64,000 nucleotides of DNA from assembly GCF_000238295.3 (NCBI RefSeq), contig NZ_AHCD03000036.1, positions 200,551-264,550 of the forward strand, read 5' to 3'. Made by a program: the position numbers and the translations under genes. Origin of the DNA: Pseudoalteromonas rubra (GTDB taxonomy: Bacteria > Pseudomonadota > Gammaproteobacteria > Enterobacterales > Alteromonadaceae). Every line of letters starts with the position of its first letter. The stretch's first letter is position 1. Below are positions 43,569-53,730 of this stretch, piece after piece. The notes under the pieces are model-generated. The model had not been told where the DNA came from and made no database searches. It saw nothing but the letters and a program-made list of their open reading frames with translations.

Positions 43569-44368
43569 CAGTAGCTCTGGTTCAGCAGGCGATTGAGTGG
43601 CTGGCACCGCAGAACAATTTTGCGCAGCTGGAAAGGCAGTTGGGCGCACAGCAGGCGCAACTCAATGATTGCGATCTGATCATTTTGCCGGAAACCTTTG
43701 CAACCGGTTTTGCATTGGCTGAAGCGTGTGCAGAGCCGCCTGAGCAGGGAGAAGCGCTGGCTTTTTTACAGCAGTTGGCACAGCGCTGGCAGGCCGTCGT
43801 GGCGGGCAGCGTGTTGGTGGATCTGGGCGAAAAGAAAGCCAACCGTTTTTACTGGTGCTGGCCGGATGGCACCGTGCGCTATTATGACAAACGCCATTTA
43901 TTCTGTCTGGGTAAAGAAGGGGATTATGTGCATGCCGGACAGGAACGAGTCGTTGTTGAGGTAAAGGGATTTCGGATCTTACCTCAGGTATGCTATGACC
44001 TGCGTTTTCCGGTGTTCCAGCGTAACCGCAATGATTATGATGTGATGATCAATGTGGCTAACTGGCCTGCTGCACGACGTCGGATCTGGGATACCTTATT
44101 GCAAGCCAGAGCAATTGAAAATCAGTGTTATGTGCTGGGCTGCAATCGTATTGGTGACGATGGCTATGGAACAGCGCACAATGGCGGTACCGCTGCTTAT
44201 GATTTCACTGGTGCATTACTGGCCGGTGCCCCGGATGACGCAGCCGATGTACTCGTGGTTAGTCTGGAAAAGGCGCCACTGGATACCTTTAAACAGGGGT
44301 TTCCTGCCCACCTTGATGCCGATGACTTCGTGTTACCCGCACTGCAAAAAGGGCCGCGCGACGAATGA
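43556..44368 (+). CDS. Omega-amidase, Nit2/YafV-like nitrilase-family hydrolase
   Basis: 270 residues from the ATG at 43556 inside the end of the aminotransferase gene. The Glu-Lys-Cys triad is visible: LPETFATGF, YDKRHLF, VCYDLRFPVF. Omega-amidase hydrolyses alpha-ketoglutaramate left by glutamine-dependent transamination, pulling the reversible aminotransferase toward methionine. The overlap with its partner supports this function. Confidence 0.9.
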   Translation: MSALTVALVQQAIEWLAPQNNFAQLERQLGAQQAQLNDCDLIILPETFATGFALAEACAEPPEQGEALAFLQQLAQRWQAVVAGSVLVDLGEKKANRFYWCWPDGTVRYYDKRHLFCLGKEGDYVHAGQERVVVEVKGFRILPQVCYDLRFPVFQRNRNDYDVMINVANWPAARRRIWDTLLQARAIENQCYVLGCNRIGDDGYGTAHNGGTAAYDFTGALLAGAPDDAADVLVVSLEKAPLDTFKQGFPAHLDADDFVLPALQKGPRDE

Positions 44369-44379
44369 ATTCGTCGCGC
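44356..44379 (+). terminator. Perfect hairpin over the omega-amidase stop codon
   Basis: GCGCGACGAAT (44356-44366) pairs with ATTCGTCGCGC (44369-44379), an 11-bp stem with a 2-nt centre that includes the stop codon. No T run follows, so it may be a weak terminator or an mRNA 3' stabiliser. Confidence 0.5.
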
Positions 44380-44411
44380 CAAGTTAAAGCTGGTATGCCT
44401 GCCGAAACAGC

Positions 44412-47400
44412 CTAAGACGCGTTGTAGCTGTGAATGAGCAGCTCCTGCTCAGGGGGAGCCAGCGCTGTTTGCTGTTGCGAGGCAATCGAAAAATAGCCAA
44501 GCAACTCACGCATTGCATTCGCCTGATCTGCCATTTGTCTGGCTGCAGCCATGGTTTCTTCCGTAATGGCTGAGTTTTCCTGAATCAAATCGGTCAGGCG
44601 CTGCACCACAATGTCTACTTCTTTGATTGACTGTTGCTGCGTGGTTGTCGACTGATTGATTTTCACTATATTCTGACTGACATCGGCAACAGCCTGCACT
44701 ATCTGGTGCAGCTTATCGCCTGAATTATTAGCCAGCTGAGTGCCTTGTTCCACTTTTTCGTTGCTGTTAGCGATGATCTCTTTAATTTGCTTTGCAGACG
44801 CGGCACTGCGACCCGCCAGCTCACGCACTTCATTGGCAACCACGGCAAAACCCCGGCCATTTTCGCCGGCGCGGGCTGCCTCCACCGCAGCATTAAGGGC
44901 CAGCAAGTTGGTCTGGAATGCCAGTGCATCGATCACCGATACGATTTCATTGATGTCTTTGCTGGCTCGGTTTACTTCTCCTATAGCATCAACCGTGTCC
45001 TGCGATAAAGAGCCTCCTTCTTTAGCGATGGTCTCCGCATTGCTGGCCAATTCCACGGCCGTACCGGATTGTTGTGCAACCTGAGTCAGTTCTTCCAGCA
45101 TATGGCCTGTGCTTGCGCTGGCCTCTTCCAGGTTGGCAGCTTGTTCCTCGGTGCGCTGGCTGATCTCGGTGTTACTGGCGGCAATCTCGCCAGCACTTTG
45201 TGTGACCTGGCCGGCCGCATACTGGATCCCTTCAATTACTTCAGTCAACTTGGCAATGGTGGCATTCACGTCACGCTGCAGGGTCTCAAACACACCTTCA
45301 TAGTGACCGTTGATCTGCTCATTTAACTGTCCTTTAGCCAGTGCCCCGAGTACCCGGGTGACTTCATTGATGGCATCAGAGACTGTGGTTGTTGAGGTAT
45401 TCACGTCCTCTTTAAGTTGCAGTAACTGACCTTGCAGGTCGGATTCTATCTGGATAGTAAAATCACCCTGACTCATGGCTGACATCACGCTTGCCAGCTC
45501 TTCAATAACACGGCTGAGGTTATTGACCGAGTGGTTGATATCGCCTTTGAGGGTGTCCAGCTGGCCCCGCATGGGAGAGTTGATGGTGCGATCAAAGCGG
45601 CCACGGCTGATTGCCATCATCACAGATGAAATCTCACTGATGGCTTCGTCAACACTGCTGATCGACACATTAATGTGTTCTTTCAAGTCGCCAAGCTGCC
45701 CCTGAGCTGGTGTTGATACTTCCTGTTTAAAGTCTCCTTCGCTGACCGCAGCCATGGTATGGCCAATGTCTTCGATAATGGCGGCAAGGTTTTCGACACT
45801 GGAATTTGTGTCTTCTTTGAGCTCTTCCAATTGACCACGCAGTGGCAATTCGAGACGCTTACTAAAATCGCCCTGGCGCAATGCACTCATCATCGCTGCC
45901 AGTCCATCTATGGCGCTGGCGACACTGCTTACGGAATTGTTGACGCTGACTTTGAGCTGCTGCAGGCTACCTTGTGCTTCTACCTGTACTTGCCCCCTAA
46001 AGTGGCCTTGCTCCATGTCCGACATCACGGTGACAATTTCTGTCATGGTGGTGTTGATTGAATGCATTGAGCTGTTGATGTGCTGCTTCAGGGTTGCCAG
46101 GTCGCCACACATGTCTGACTGCAACTGTTTATCAAACTGACCTTCCGACATGGCGTGGATCACCTGGCCGATGTCGCTCAGTGCACTTTGCAAGCTCTGG
46201 GCACAATCATTGGTGGCGCGTTTAAGGGTATCCAGTTCACCTTTACAGGGGGCACTGATCCGGTCATCAAAGCGACCGGCTGCCATGCGGTCCATGACTC
46301 GGTTTGTTTCCGAAATAGACAATTGCAGTGCGTCCAGTAGTGAGTTGAATGCTTGTCCGCAGCGGCCAATTTCATCATTGATGTCAATCTTGGTACGTAA
46401 TGCAAAGTCGCCTTCTTGTTCTACCTGACGCATGGTATTGACCAGCGCATGAACCGGACGGGTCAGGGTTCGGGCAAACCAGAATGCGGCCAGAATGATC
46501 ATCATCACACAGGCCGCCAGCACGATAAGCAGCTGAGTACGCAAAGTATTAATGGGGGCGAAGGCTTCGGCCTCATCAATTTCAGCCAGCAATGCCCAGC
46601 GTACATTAAATACGTCTACAGATGTGTATGCTGACAACACAGGATTGCCATTGTAGTCCAGCACCACTTTTTGCCCTTGCTGTCCCTGCATGGCCAGCTG
46701 AAATGCCTCGGTATTCACTGTGCCTTTTTCAGGGTGGCGGAATGAGGCAGTTACGGAGTGATGAACCGGATCCAGATAAGAATCTGAGCGCATCAGGCCT
46801 TCCGGGCCAACCAGGTAGGTCTCGCCGCTCTCACCCAATCCCTGACGTTCAGTCATGATGGCATTCAGGGCGTCAATGGAGAGTTGAAAGATCAGTGTGG
46901 CAGATACCTGACCGTCGATGACCAAAGGTGCGGCAACAAAACTGGCCGGGGCATTGTAAGAAGGCAGGTATTGCTCGTAATCAACAAAGGCCATTTCTCC
47001 TTCTTTGGTGAGCTCGCGGGCTGCCAGAAATGCCTTGGCAAGATTACTTTGTGCATAAGGGCCGTACAGTAATGAAGTGGCAAAATCGCTCTCTTTGTAA
47101 ACCGAATAGATCACATTGCCATTTAGGTTATCGACGATAAAAATATCGTAGAACTCGTAAACATCGGCAATTTTTGTGAAAAATGCGTGGTATTGGCTAT
47201 GTATTTCATCATACGCATCATCAACACCGCTGCTGGTCAGGTTGACTTTTTCGCCCAGAGGGTGAGGGTTCTCGGCCAGGTAGCGAGTCTGAAGCGTGAT
47301 CCCCTGAGGAGATAACTCCGAGAGCAATATTGCGGGGGGCGCCGCTTGCTCGTTGAGTGATTTAAATTGGGGCGCAAACTGCTCACGGTAAAAGCGTGTC

Positions 47401-47720
47401 AGGCTGGTGGGGGTGGCAACCGCATCCTCAACTTCGCCATAGGCGCGCATAAAATCTGTAGCCGCCTGTTGGACATAAGGATTGACAGCCAGCGATACCA
47501 GTTTGTCCTCAACGCCATTGAAATGGCGCTCAATGGCGCTTTCTTTAATTTCGCCTACTGCACCCAGCTGGGCATAGACTTGCCGGCTCATTGCATCGGA
47601 TGATTGTATCAGCGCCATGGCGATAATGATGACGGTGGGGATCAGGGCGACCAGTAGAAAGGCCGAGATCAATTTTTGTGTCAGGTTAAGTGACTTAAAA
47701 AAGTGGCTGAGATCAGACAT
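44412..47720 (-). CDS. Methyl-accepting chemotaxis protein with nine-unit poly-HAMP array
   Basis: 1102 residues, about twice a usual receptor. TM1 (about 16-36), periplasmic sensor domain (about 40-390, Cache-like), TM2 (LLIVLAACVMMIILAAFWF), then a canonical HAMP followed by eight more HAMP-like units of about 46 residues. Each unit shows the pattern GxF...G.L..LK (GRFDDRIS, GQFDKQLQ, GHFRGQVQ, GDFSKRLE, GDFKQEVS, GRFDRTIN, GDFTIQIE, GQLNEQIN). The C terminus is a standard signalling hairpin with tip IDALAFQTNLLALNAAVEAARAG split over the conserved region. Couples ligand binding to CheA; no che genes are nearby. Poly-HAMP stalks may scale or invert signals. Confidence 0.92.
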   Translation of the reverse strand: MSDLSHFFKSLNLTQKLISAFLLVALIPTVIIIAMALIQSSDAMSRQVYAQLGAVGEIKESAIERHFNGVEDKLVSLAVNPYVQQAATDFMRAYGEVEDAVATPTSLTRFYREQFAPQFKSLNEQAAPPAILLSELSPQGITLQTRYLAENPHPLGEKVNLTSSGVDDAYDEIHSQYHAFFTKIADVYEFYDIFIVDNLNGNVIYSVYKESDFATSLLYGPYAQSNLAKAFLAARELTKEGEMAFVDYEQYLPSYNAPASFVAAPLVIDGQVSATLIFQLSIDALNAIMTERQGLGESGETYLVGPEGLMRSDSYLDPVHHSVTASFRHPEKGTVNTEAFQLAMQGQQGQKVVLDYNGNPVLSAYTSVDVFNVRWALLAEIDEAEAFAPINTLRTQLLIVLAACVMMIILAAFWFARTLTRPVHALVNTMRQVEQEGDFALRTKIDINDEIGRCGQAFNSLLDALQLSISETNRVMDRMAAGRFDDRISAPCKGELDTLKRATNDCAQSLQSALSDIGQVIHAMSEGQFDKQLQSDMCGDLATLKQHINSSMHSINTTMTEIVTVMSDMEQGHFRGQVQVEAQGSLQQLKVSVNNSVSSVASAIDGLAAMMSALRQGDFSKRLELPLRGQLEELKEDTNSSVENLAAIIEDIGHTMAAVSEGDFKQEVSTPAQGQLGDLKEHINVSISSVDEAISEISSVMMAISRGRFDRTINSPMRGQLDTLKGDINHSVNNLSRVIEELASVMSAMSQGDFTIQIESDLQGQLLQLKEDVNTSTTTVSDAINEVTRVLGALAKGQLNEQINGHYEGVFETLQRDVNATIAKLTEVIEGIQYAAGQVTQSAGEIAASNTEISQRTEEQAANLEEASASTGHMLEELTQVAQQSGTAVELASNAETIAKEGGSLSQDTVDAIGEVNRASKDINEIVSVIDALAFQTNLLALNAAVEAARAGENGRGFAVVANEVRELAGRSAASAKQIKEIIANSNEKVEQGTQLANNSGDKLHQIVQAVADVSQNIVKINQSTTTQQQSIKEVDIVVQRLTDLIQENSAITEETMAAARQMADQANAMRELLGYFSIASQQQTALAPPEQELLIHSYNAS

Positions 47721-47953
47721 GCTCCCTGCTCCTTGTATTCGCTGATATACCCGTGAGGCTGATCGAAAAAACTTAGGGTGATGGCCTCGTTAAGCAGTCA
47801 TCATAGCATGAGCCTGACGACAGAGTATCCTATTCAGTGACACAGTTTAGAACAGTTCTCGACAATATCCAGCAACCGGATCGGGACAAATAGGCGTATG
47901 TAAGGCCTTGTTGCCAGAAGATAAATGCTCAAATTAGACATTTAGTGAAAAAA

Positions 47954-47973
47954 AAGCAGCCTTTCGGCTGCTT
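47954..47973 (-). terminator. Intrinsic terminator after the amidohydrolase gene
   Basis: AAGCAGCC/GGCTGCTT stem with loop; on the minus strand it is followed by a run of eight T. Confidence 0.88.
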
Positions 47974-47994
47974 TATGAATGAAATGACCAGATA

Positions 47995-50900
47995 TTAGTG
48001 TTTCCAGTGATATTTATGTGCTTTCTCTTCCATATAGGCTTCCGTCGCCGGATGCATTGGCGTCTTGGTGCCATTTTCGAAGAACAGCGGCTGGCGCTGC
48101 ACATTATAGTTGCCGGTTTCATTCATGGTCGCGGCATCATAGATACGACCATTCAGTACTGTGTAGGCAACTTTTTCTGATTCACGAATGTCATTCAGAA
48201 CGTCACCGTCGATGATCACTAAGTCGGCAAGCTTACCTTTTTCAATGGTGCCGATATCATGGTCCATTGCCAGGTATTTCGCACCGTCGATGGTACCGCT
48301 GCGTAGCGCTTCCCAAGGTGTGAAGCCACCTTGTGCCATAGACCACAGCTCCCAGTGCGCACCCAGACCTTCACGCTGGCCGTGTGCGCCAATGTGCACG
48401 GTTACGCCTTTGTCGCGCAATTGTTTGGCAGATTTCGCGGCATTGATGTGGTTGTAGTGGTGCTCAGGCGCTTTTTCACGACGTACAGAGCGTGGATTTA
48501 GGATGTAGTCCGGAACAAAGCTCGCCAGGCGCTCATTCTTCCACACATCTGTGGTGTCATAGAAATAGTCTTCCCCTTTGATACCGCCGTAGGCAACGTT
48601 AAAGGTCGGTGTAAAGCCCGCTTCAGTCTGACTCCACATCTGAGTGACATCTGAATAAATGTTCGGGATTGGCAGGGCGTGTTCCAGGCCAGTGTGTCCA
48701 TCAATGATCATATTCATGTTCTGCTGGAATTTAGAACCGCCTTCTGGCACCACCATGATTTCCATCTGCTTTGCAGCTTCCAGCACTTGCTGGCGGGTAT
48801 CACGACGCGGATGGTTGTAGCTCTTAACCGTAATTGCACCGGCGTCTTTCAGACGTTTAACGTGGAACTGAGCGTCTTCGAGATTGCTGATAGGGGTTTT
48901 ATAGCCCGGCGCATTACCGGCATAGAGGATCCGGCCTACAGAGTAAATACGTGGTGCCACGGTCAGGCCGGCACGTTGTAATTCAGCCATAGAGAAGACT
49001 TCGTTAGAGTCATTCGATGGATCGTGAATGGTCGTCACACCAAAGCTGACATTAGACAACTGGTTCCAGTTTTGTTCAGGTTGCAGATTGTAGCTGCCAT
49101 AGCTGCCGTGAGCGTGTGCATCGACCAGACCCGGGATCACCGTTTTGCCCGTGATGTCCATCACTTTGGCTTTGCTTGGGATCTGGATGTCGGCACGGGT
49201 ACCCACTGCGATAATGCGATTTTCTTCAATCAGCACCACCCCGTCTTCGATGATCTCTTGTTGTTCATCCGCGTTGCGCATCGTGACGACTTTACCGCCA
49301 ACCAGGGCCAGGATGCCTTCAGGCTTGTCGGCCTTTTTCTCAAAGCTCAGGTCGATGCCTTCGGCAGTTAAAGGTGCAGCCTCGGCTACAGCCCCTTTCA
49401 AAAACGCAAAGGTGTCGGTCAGCTTACGCTGATATAAAGTCGGACCAAAGGCCCAGGTCAGTGCGCTGCTGTCCGCCTTCCAGTTCAGGAAGTCACCAGA
49501 GTATTTAGAGACCTGTTGTACCGGGAACGATTTAGTGCCCTTGTTGATAGACAAGGTTTTACCTGTGCTGGTAAAGGGCGCAACGAAGGTGTTGAAGTTC
49601 TCGATGAAAGCAACATAGTTGCCGTCCGGAGAGACACGATAATCAAAAATGTAGTCGCCTTTGAAGTGTGAACGTTCTTTTTCACCACTGAGGTCGACTG
49701 ATTTCAGTTCGCGATGGGTTTCATCGCTCATCACGCTGAAATAGATGCGGTCTTTTTCCGCACCGAAGTGTGGGTTATCACCACGCTTAATGATGCGTTT
49801 GGCTTCGCCACCTTTGGCGCTGGTCAGGTAAATACCTGGTTCCATCGACCAGTCACCACTGAGCAGGTAGCCCCCGGTTACTTTGCGATACAATACGTGT
49901 TTACCATCTGGCGAGAAACTTGGGTTGATGTAGTGGCCTGGATCCTGAGTGATCACCCGGCCTTTACCCCCACTGGCTGATACAATGCGTACGGCGCCTA
50001 AGTCCTGATCGTCCCAGCTGGTGTATACAATGTACTTACCATCGCGTGAGAAGCTTGGGTAGAATTCAAAATGATCGTTCTGTTTGGTAACGCGACGTAC
50101 CTTACCAGAAGCGATGTCTTTGGTGTACAGGTGGCCCAGCGCCTGGAACAGCGCGGTTTTACCGTCTGGTGAAATTTGTGACCAACGTGCCAGCTTAACC
50201 TTGAATGCATCCGGTGCCACATCAACGGCAAATTTCAGTGCCGGGGTAATCTCTTTTTCAGCAACCACTCGGGTTGGGATCACCTTGGCTTGTTTGCTTG
50301 CAATATCCACTTTATGGAAGACGCCGCCAGCCCAGAAAACCAGTGCTTTGCCATCTGGCGTGTAAGCGAATGCCGGAGTATTGCCCTGAGCACCATTGGC
50401 TTCTTGCAGGTCACGATCCAGCCCTGAGAAGATCTCTGTTTCTATACCTGATTTCAGGTCTTTGATATACAAGGCACTTTGCATCACCTCGCCATTCTCA
50501 ATACGTTTCACGAACGCCAGAGATTTACCATCCGGGCTTGGTGTTGGGCGAATTGCACCGCCGGAACCACGGATCACGGTTTCTTCTTCACCGGTGGCCA
50601 GATCCCAGGAGCGGATCTCGAACACGGAGCCCAGAGCATTTTTGTTATATTGCCAGGTTACGCCAGGTGTGGCATCAAGGGAGTAATAGAGCTTTTTACC
50701 ATCGGTTGAGAAAGCGGGCTCGGCGATATTCTTCTGTGATTTTGCGCCATGCAAACGATCTCGTACGACAACGCCTTTACCGCCTGAAATGTGGTACATG
50801 CGGATCGAGCCGCCCGGGATCGTACGACCGGTTACCTGGCCTTGTTTGACCGCAATGTACTGACCGTCAGGCGACCAGGCCGGGTTATGCAGCAGGTTGT

Positions 50901-51324
50901 GAGACTCATCAGAGACTTTACGCATGTTGTCGCCGTTGACGTCCATCACCCACAGGTTTTCAGCGCCTTCGCGGTCTGAGATAAAGGCGATTTTGCTGCC
51001 GTCCGGAGAAAACTTAGGCTGGAAGTTCCAGGCTCTGTCGCTGGTAATGGCCGTTGCTTTACCGCCATTGATAGGCATGACATAAATGTCACCCAGCATA
51101 TCGAAAATGATAGATTGACCATCGGGGCTGACGTCCAGGTTACTCCAGGTGGTTTCATTGGTGTCTATGGTAATGGTTTGCTTGTCACCCGGTGGATTCA
51201 GTACATTCCACTCTTTGCTGCTCGCCGCTTGTGCCTGATCTGTGGTGGCCGCCACGCTCGGCGTACTAAGGCCAATCATGGCCGCACCGATGGCAATGGC
51301 CAGCGATGATTTATGTAGTGTCAT
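47995..51324 (-). CDS. Secreted TolB-type beta-propeller plus amidohydrolase protein
   Basis: 1109 residues; signal peptide (1-26, cleavage near SVAA/TT). The N-terminal ~680 residues contain repeated PD40 motifs (SPDGQSIIFD, SPDGSKIAFISD, SPDGKSLAFV), a six- or seven-bladed propeller. The C-terminal ~420 residues are an amidohydrolase (VIPGLVDAHAHGSYG, the catalytic HxH; TVKSYNHPRRD; later GAHGQREGLG and LAMDHDIGTIEKGKLADLVI). It probably hydrolyses small cyclic amides or peptides in the periplasm or outside. RBS GAAGGAA. Substrate unknown. Confidence 0.87.
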   Translation of the reverse strand: MTLHKSSLAIAIGAAMIGLSTPSVAATTDQAQAASSKEWNVLNPPGDKQTITIDTNETTWSNLDVSPDGQSIIFDMLGDIYVMPINGGKATAITSDRAWNFQPKFSPDGSKIAFISDREGAENLWVMDVNGDNMRKVSDESHNLLHNPAWSPDGQYIAVKQGQVTGRTIPGGSIRMYHISGGKGVVVRDRLHGAKSQKNIAEPAFSTDGKKLYYSLDATPGVTWQYNKNALGSVFEIRSWDLATGEEETVIRGSGGAIRPTPSPDGKSLAFVKRIENGEVMQSALYIKDLKSGIETEIFSGLDRDLQEANGAQGNTPAFAYTPDGKALVFWAGGVFHKVDIASKQAKVIPTRVVAEKEITPALKFAVDVAPDAFKVKLARWSQISPDGKTALFQALGHLYTKDIASGKVRRVTKQNDHFEFYPSFSRDGKYIVYTSWDDQDLGAVRIVSASGGKGRVITQDPGHYINPSFSPDGKHVLYRKVTGGYLLSGDWSMEPGIYLTSAKGGEAKRIIKRGDNPHFGAEKDRIYFSVMSDETHRELKSVDLSGEKERSHFKGDYIFDYRVSPDGNYVAFIENFNTFVAPFTSTGKTLSINKGTKSFPVQQVSKYSGDFLNWKADSSALTWAFGPTLYQRKLTDTFAFLKGAVAEAAPLTAEGIDLSFEKKADKPEGILALVGGKVVTMRNADEQQEIIEDGVVLIEENRIIAVGTRADIQIPSKAKVMDITGKTVIPGLVDAHAHGSYGSYNLQPEQNWNQLSNVSFGVTTIHDPSNDSNEVFSMAELQRAGLTVAPRIYSVGRILYAGNAPGYKTPISNLEDAQFHVKRLKDAGAITVKSYNHPRRDTRQQVLEAAKQMEIMVVPEGGSKFQQNMNMIIDGHTGLEHALPIPNIYSDVTQMWSQTEAGFTPTFNVAYGGIKGEDYFYDTTDVWKNERLASFVPDYILNPRSVRREKAPEHHYNHINAAKSAKQLRDKGVTVHIGAHGQREGLGAHWELWSMAQGGFTPWEALRSGTIDGAKYLAMDHDIGTIEKGKLADLVIIDGDVLNDIRESEKVAYTVLNGRIYDAATMNETGNYNVQRQPLFFENGTKTPMHPATEAYMEEKAHKYHWKH

Positions 51325-51462
51325 TTAAAAATTTCCTTCAGATTTCTTGTTATCTGGGCAGTTAGCTGCCCTGTGTCAGTTAGGATGACTAAATTTTCCA
51401 ATAAAGTCGACATTGCGGCGATAAAAGTACCGCTTTGTGCGTTTGGCTTTCGGCGCTTCACC

Positions 51463-53634
51463 TCAGCTGAGTGTTTGGTGCCGTACGTACTGTAAATAGG
51501 CTTCCAGACTCTGCTGCCACAAGACCATGGCATCGGCCAGTTCCTCGTCACAGCGTTTTTTATCCAGCAGTCTGCGTTCAATTTTCTTGAGTGTCAGACC
51601 ATAGCGATTGAAACCCAGTTGTAGCGCTGTGCTGGCCTGACGATGCAGGAGTTTGATGCACTGTTGATCGTCCTCATCCAGCAATTGCTGAATGTGGCGC
51701 AGTTTCGTGCGGGCGGACAAAACAAATTCATTGTAAATGGAAGACACTTCGTCTTCACTAAAGCCGCTTAGGGATCCCACTGCACTCTCGTCGTACAGGG
51801 TGTCGCTGAGCTCGACGCTGATATCAGGGGTTTGCGCCTTTTGTGAGTTGCTAATGGCCTGACGTAGTTTATCTTGTTTAATCGGCTTGCCCACAACATC
51901 ACGGATCCCCAGTGCCAGGTACTCTTTAACCTCCTCGGGGCTCAGGCTGGCGGTAAAGGCTAAAAATGGGGTACGGCGATTTTTATGCTCAATGTTCTTC
52001 AGTCGTTTGAGCACCTCCTGACCCGTTAAGTCTGGCAAGTTCATATCCAGCAGAACAACATCAAAGGCATGCTCCGTAAGTTGTTCTATGGCACTTTGGC
52101 CATCGTTGGCCAGCTTAATTCGGTGCTCATCAATGGCCATAAATTCGATGGCTATTTTGCGGTTCAGGTCGAGATCTTCCACCAAGAGAACATCCAGGCC
52201 GGTCGCATAGTCGACATTGTGATGGCGCTTTTCAACCAGACTGAGCTCGCCGACCGTTAAGGTGAGATCAAAGCTGAAAGAGCTGCCTTTATCCAGTTCA
52301 CTGATGATCTCGAGCTGACTGCCCATTTTATCCAGCAGGCGTGCTGTGATCGCTAATCCAAGCCCGGTGCCGCCTTTGGTTTTGCCGGCGCTGCTCTGGA
52401 CATAGGGTTCGGTCAGTTTTTCGATGTCCTCTTCTTCAATGCCTGGGCCGGTGTCTATCACACTGAAACGTACCCGGTGTTCCATATTGCCTTCTTTGAT
52501 CAGTTCGACACAGACCTTTACTTCGCCTTGATCGGTAAATTTAATGGCGTTGCCAACCAGGTTCAGCAGGATCTGACGCAGCTTTTGCTGGTCGCAGTAG
52601 TAGCAAACCTGCTCCGGCATGTCATACACCAGGGTAAAGGTCAGCCCGCGTTGCTCTGCCATGGGTGTCATCAGCAGGCACAGGTTATTAAGCCAGCTTT
52701 TGAATTCAATGTCCTCGGCGGCCAGCACTTCATCACTTTGCTCCAGACTGGCATAGTCGAGCACTTTATCGATCAGCAGGTTGAGTGATTCAGCGGAGTT
52801 AATAATGGCTTCGCAATAGGCTTTGCTGGCCTGATCCCCAATGCGGTTCAGTACAAGTTGCGCACTGCCCAGTATGCCGTTAAGTGGGGTACGGATCTCA
52901 TGGCTGACGGTGGACAAAAACAGGCCGCGGATCTCAAGGTCTTGCTGTGCTTTTTCGGTCAACCGGTTGAGGTTATGTTCACGTCGCTCATTACATAAAA
53001 TGGCCATACCTGTGGCATAAAAAATGGGTGCCAATACGCCGTTGAAAAAGAGTGTAATGGTGAACCAGGGACTGTCCAGCAGGTTGCCATGGTGGATCTC
53101 TCCCATAAGTAAGGTGCGACCGGTAAACACACATAAAATAAAGCTCAGCACGATGAGGTAAACAATACTGCCATTGGGGTACAGAGGGTGGGCATAGCGG
53201 ATAAAATAGTACAGCAACAGCAGGGCCTCGGCGATATGCTGAAGATCGGAGATGAGAATTCGTTGTCTGAGGCCCGGCGCTACAGCACTGAAATACACCA
53301 GGGCACAAAATAACACTCCTGTGACTATCAGATAAAACTGAAAGGCTTTGTCACGGACCCCGAGAAATTGGCTGATCGCCCAGCAATGCAGCACGGATGC
53401 CGCAAATAACAAGCCGTTTGCAATGCCTATGGTCTGCCACTGCTGGAAGTGGCTGTGCAGTGCAAAGCCGATAATGCCGGCAAACAATACCATAGGGTAA
53501 AAAATGTATAACACAGTGCCGGGGGTGTCTTTATTGGCCCGCCATGTTAGATAATTTAGAAGGGTCATCATCGCCGTCATGACGACGCTGGTGACATACA
53601 GAGTTTTGGGATCCAGCATGGTGTGCCCTAGCAA
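51463..53634 (-). CDS. Hybrid sensor histidine kinase with receiver and Hpt-like domains
   Basis: 723 residues. About seven N-terminal hydrophobic helices (1-210), HisKA with the phospho-His in STVSHEIRTPLNGIL (about 240), HATPase (NLVGNAIKFTDQG; DTGPGIEEED; GTGLGLAI), a receiver domain with phospho-Asp in DVVLLDMNLPDLTG and Lys in VVGKPIKQDK, and a C-terminal helical part with LLHRQASTALQLGFNRYG, which looks like an Hpt domain with its His. A complete internal phosphorelay is thus possible. The next gene upstream is a CsgD/LuxR-type regulator, its plausible partner. Confidence 0.9.
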   Translation of the reverse strand: MLGHTMLDPKTLYVTSVVMTAMMTLLNYLTWRANKDTPGTVLYIFYPMVLFAGIIGFALHSHFQQWQTIGIANGLLFAASVLHCWAISQFLGVRDKAFQFYLIVTGVLFCALVYFSAVAPGLRQRILISDLQHIAEALLLLYYFIRYAHPLYPNGSIVYLIVLSFILCVFTGRTLLMGEIHHGNLLDSPWFTITLFFNGVLAPIFYATGMAILCNERREHNLNRLTEKAQQDLEIRGLFLSTVSHEIRTPLNGILGSAQLVLNRIGDQASKAYCEAIINSAESLNLLIDKVLDYASLEQSDEVLAAEDIEFKSWLNNLCLLMTPMAEQRGLTFTLVYDMPEQVCYYCDQQKLRQILLNLVGNAIKFTDQGEVKVCVELIKEGNMEHRVRFSVIDTGPGIEEEDIEKLTEPYVQSSAGKTKGGTGLGLAITARLLDKMGSQLEIISELDKGSSFSFDLTLTVGELSLVEKRHHNVDYATGLDVLLVEDLDLNRKIAIEFMAIDEHRIKLANDGQSAIEQLTEHAFDVVLLDMNLPDLTGQEVLKRLKNIEHKNRRTPFLAFTASLSPEEVKEYLALGIRDVVGKPIKQDKLRQAISNSQKAQTPDISVELSDTLYDESAVGSLSGFSEDEVSSIYNEFVLSARTKLRHIQQLLDEDDQQCIKLLHRQASTALQLGFNRYGLTLKKIERRLLDKKRCDEELADAMVLWQQSLEAYLQYVRHQTLS

Positions 53635-53685
53635 TCAATCGACTTTGCTAGCATAAAAGGAAGTGAGATATCAGTAAAGCAGTAG

Positions 53686-53713
53686 ACAGTGCCGGGGTTA
53701 ACCCCGGCACTGT
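53686..53713. other. 28-bp perfect palindrome between the regulator and kinase genes
   Basis: A perfect inverted repeat without a loop, centre GGGGTTAACCCC, 18 bp beyond the stop of the LuxR-type gene and 52 bp before the kinase start on the minus strand. It could be an intercistronic RNA stem that lowers kinase expression, or an operator. No T run. Confidence 0.6.
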
Positions 53714-53730
53714 TACAGTAGAGAAGGCGG

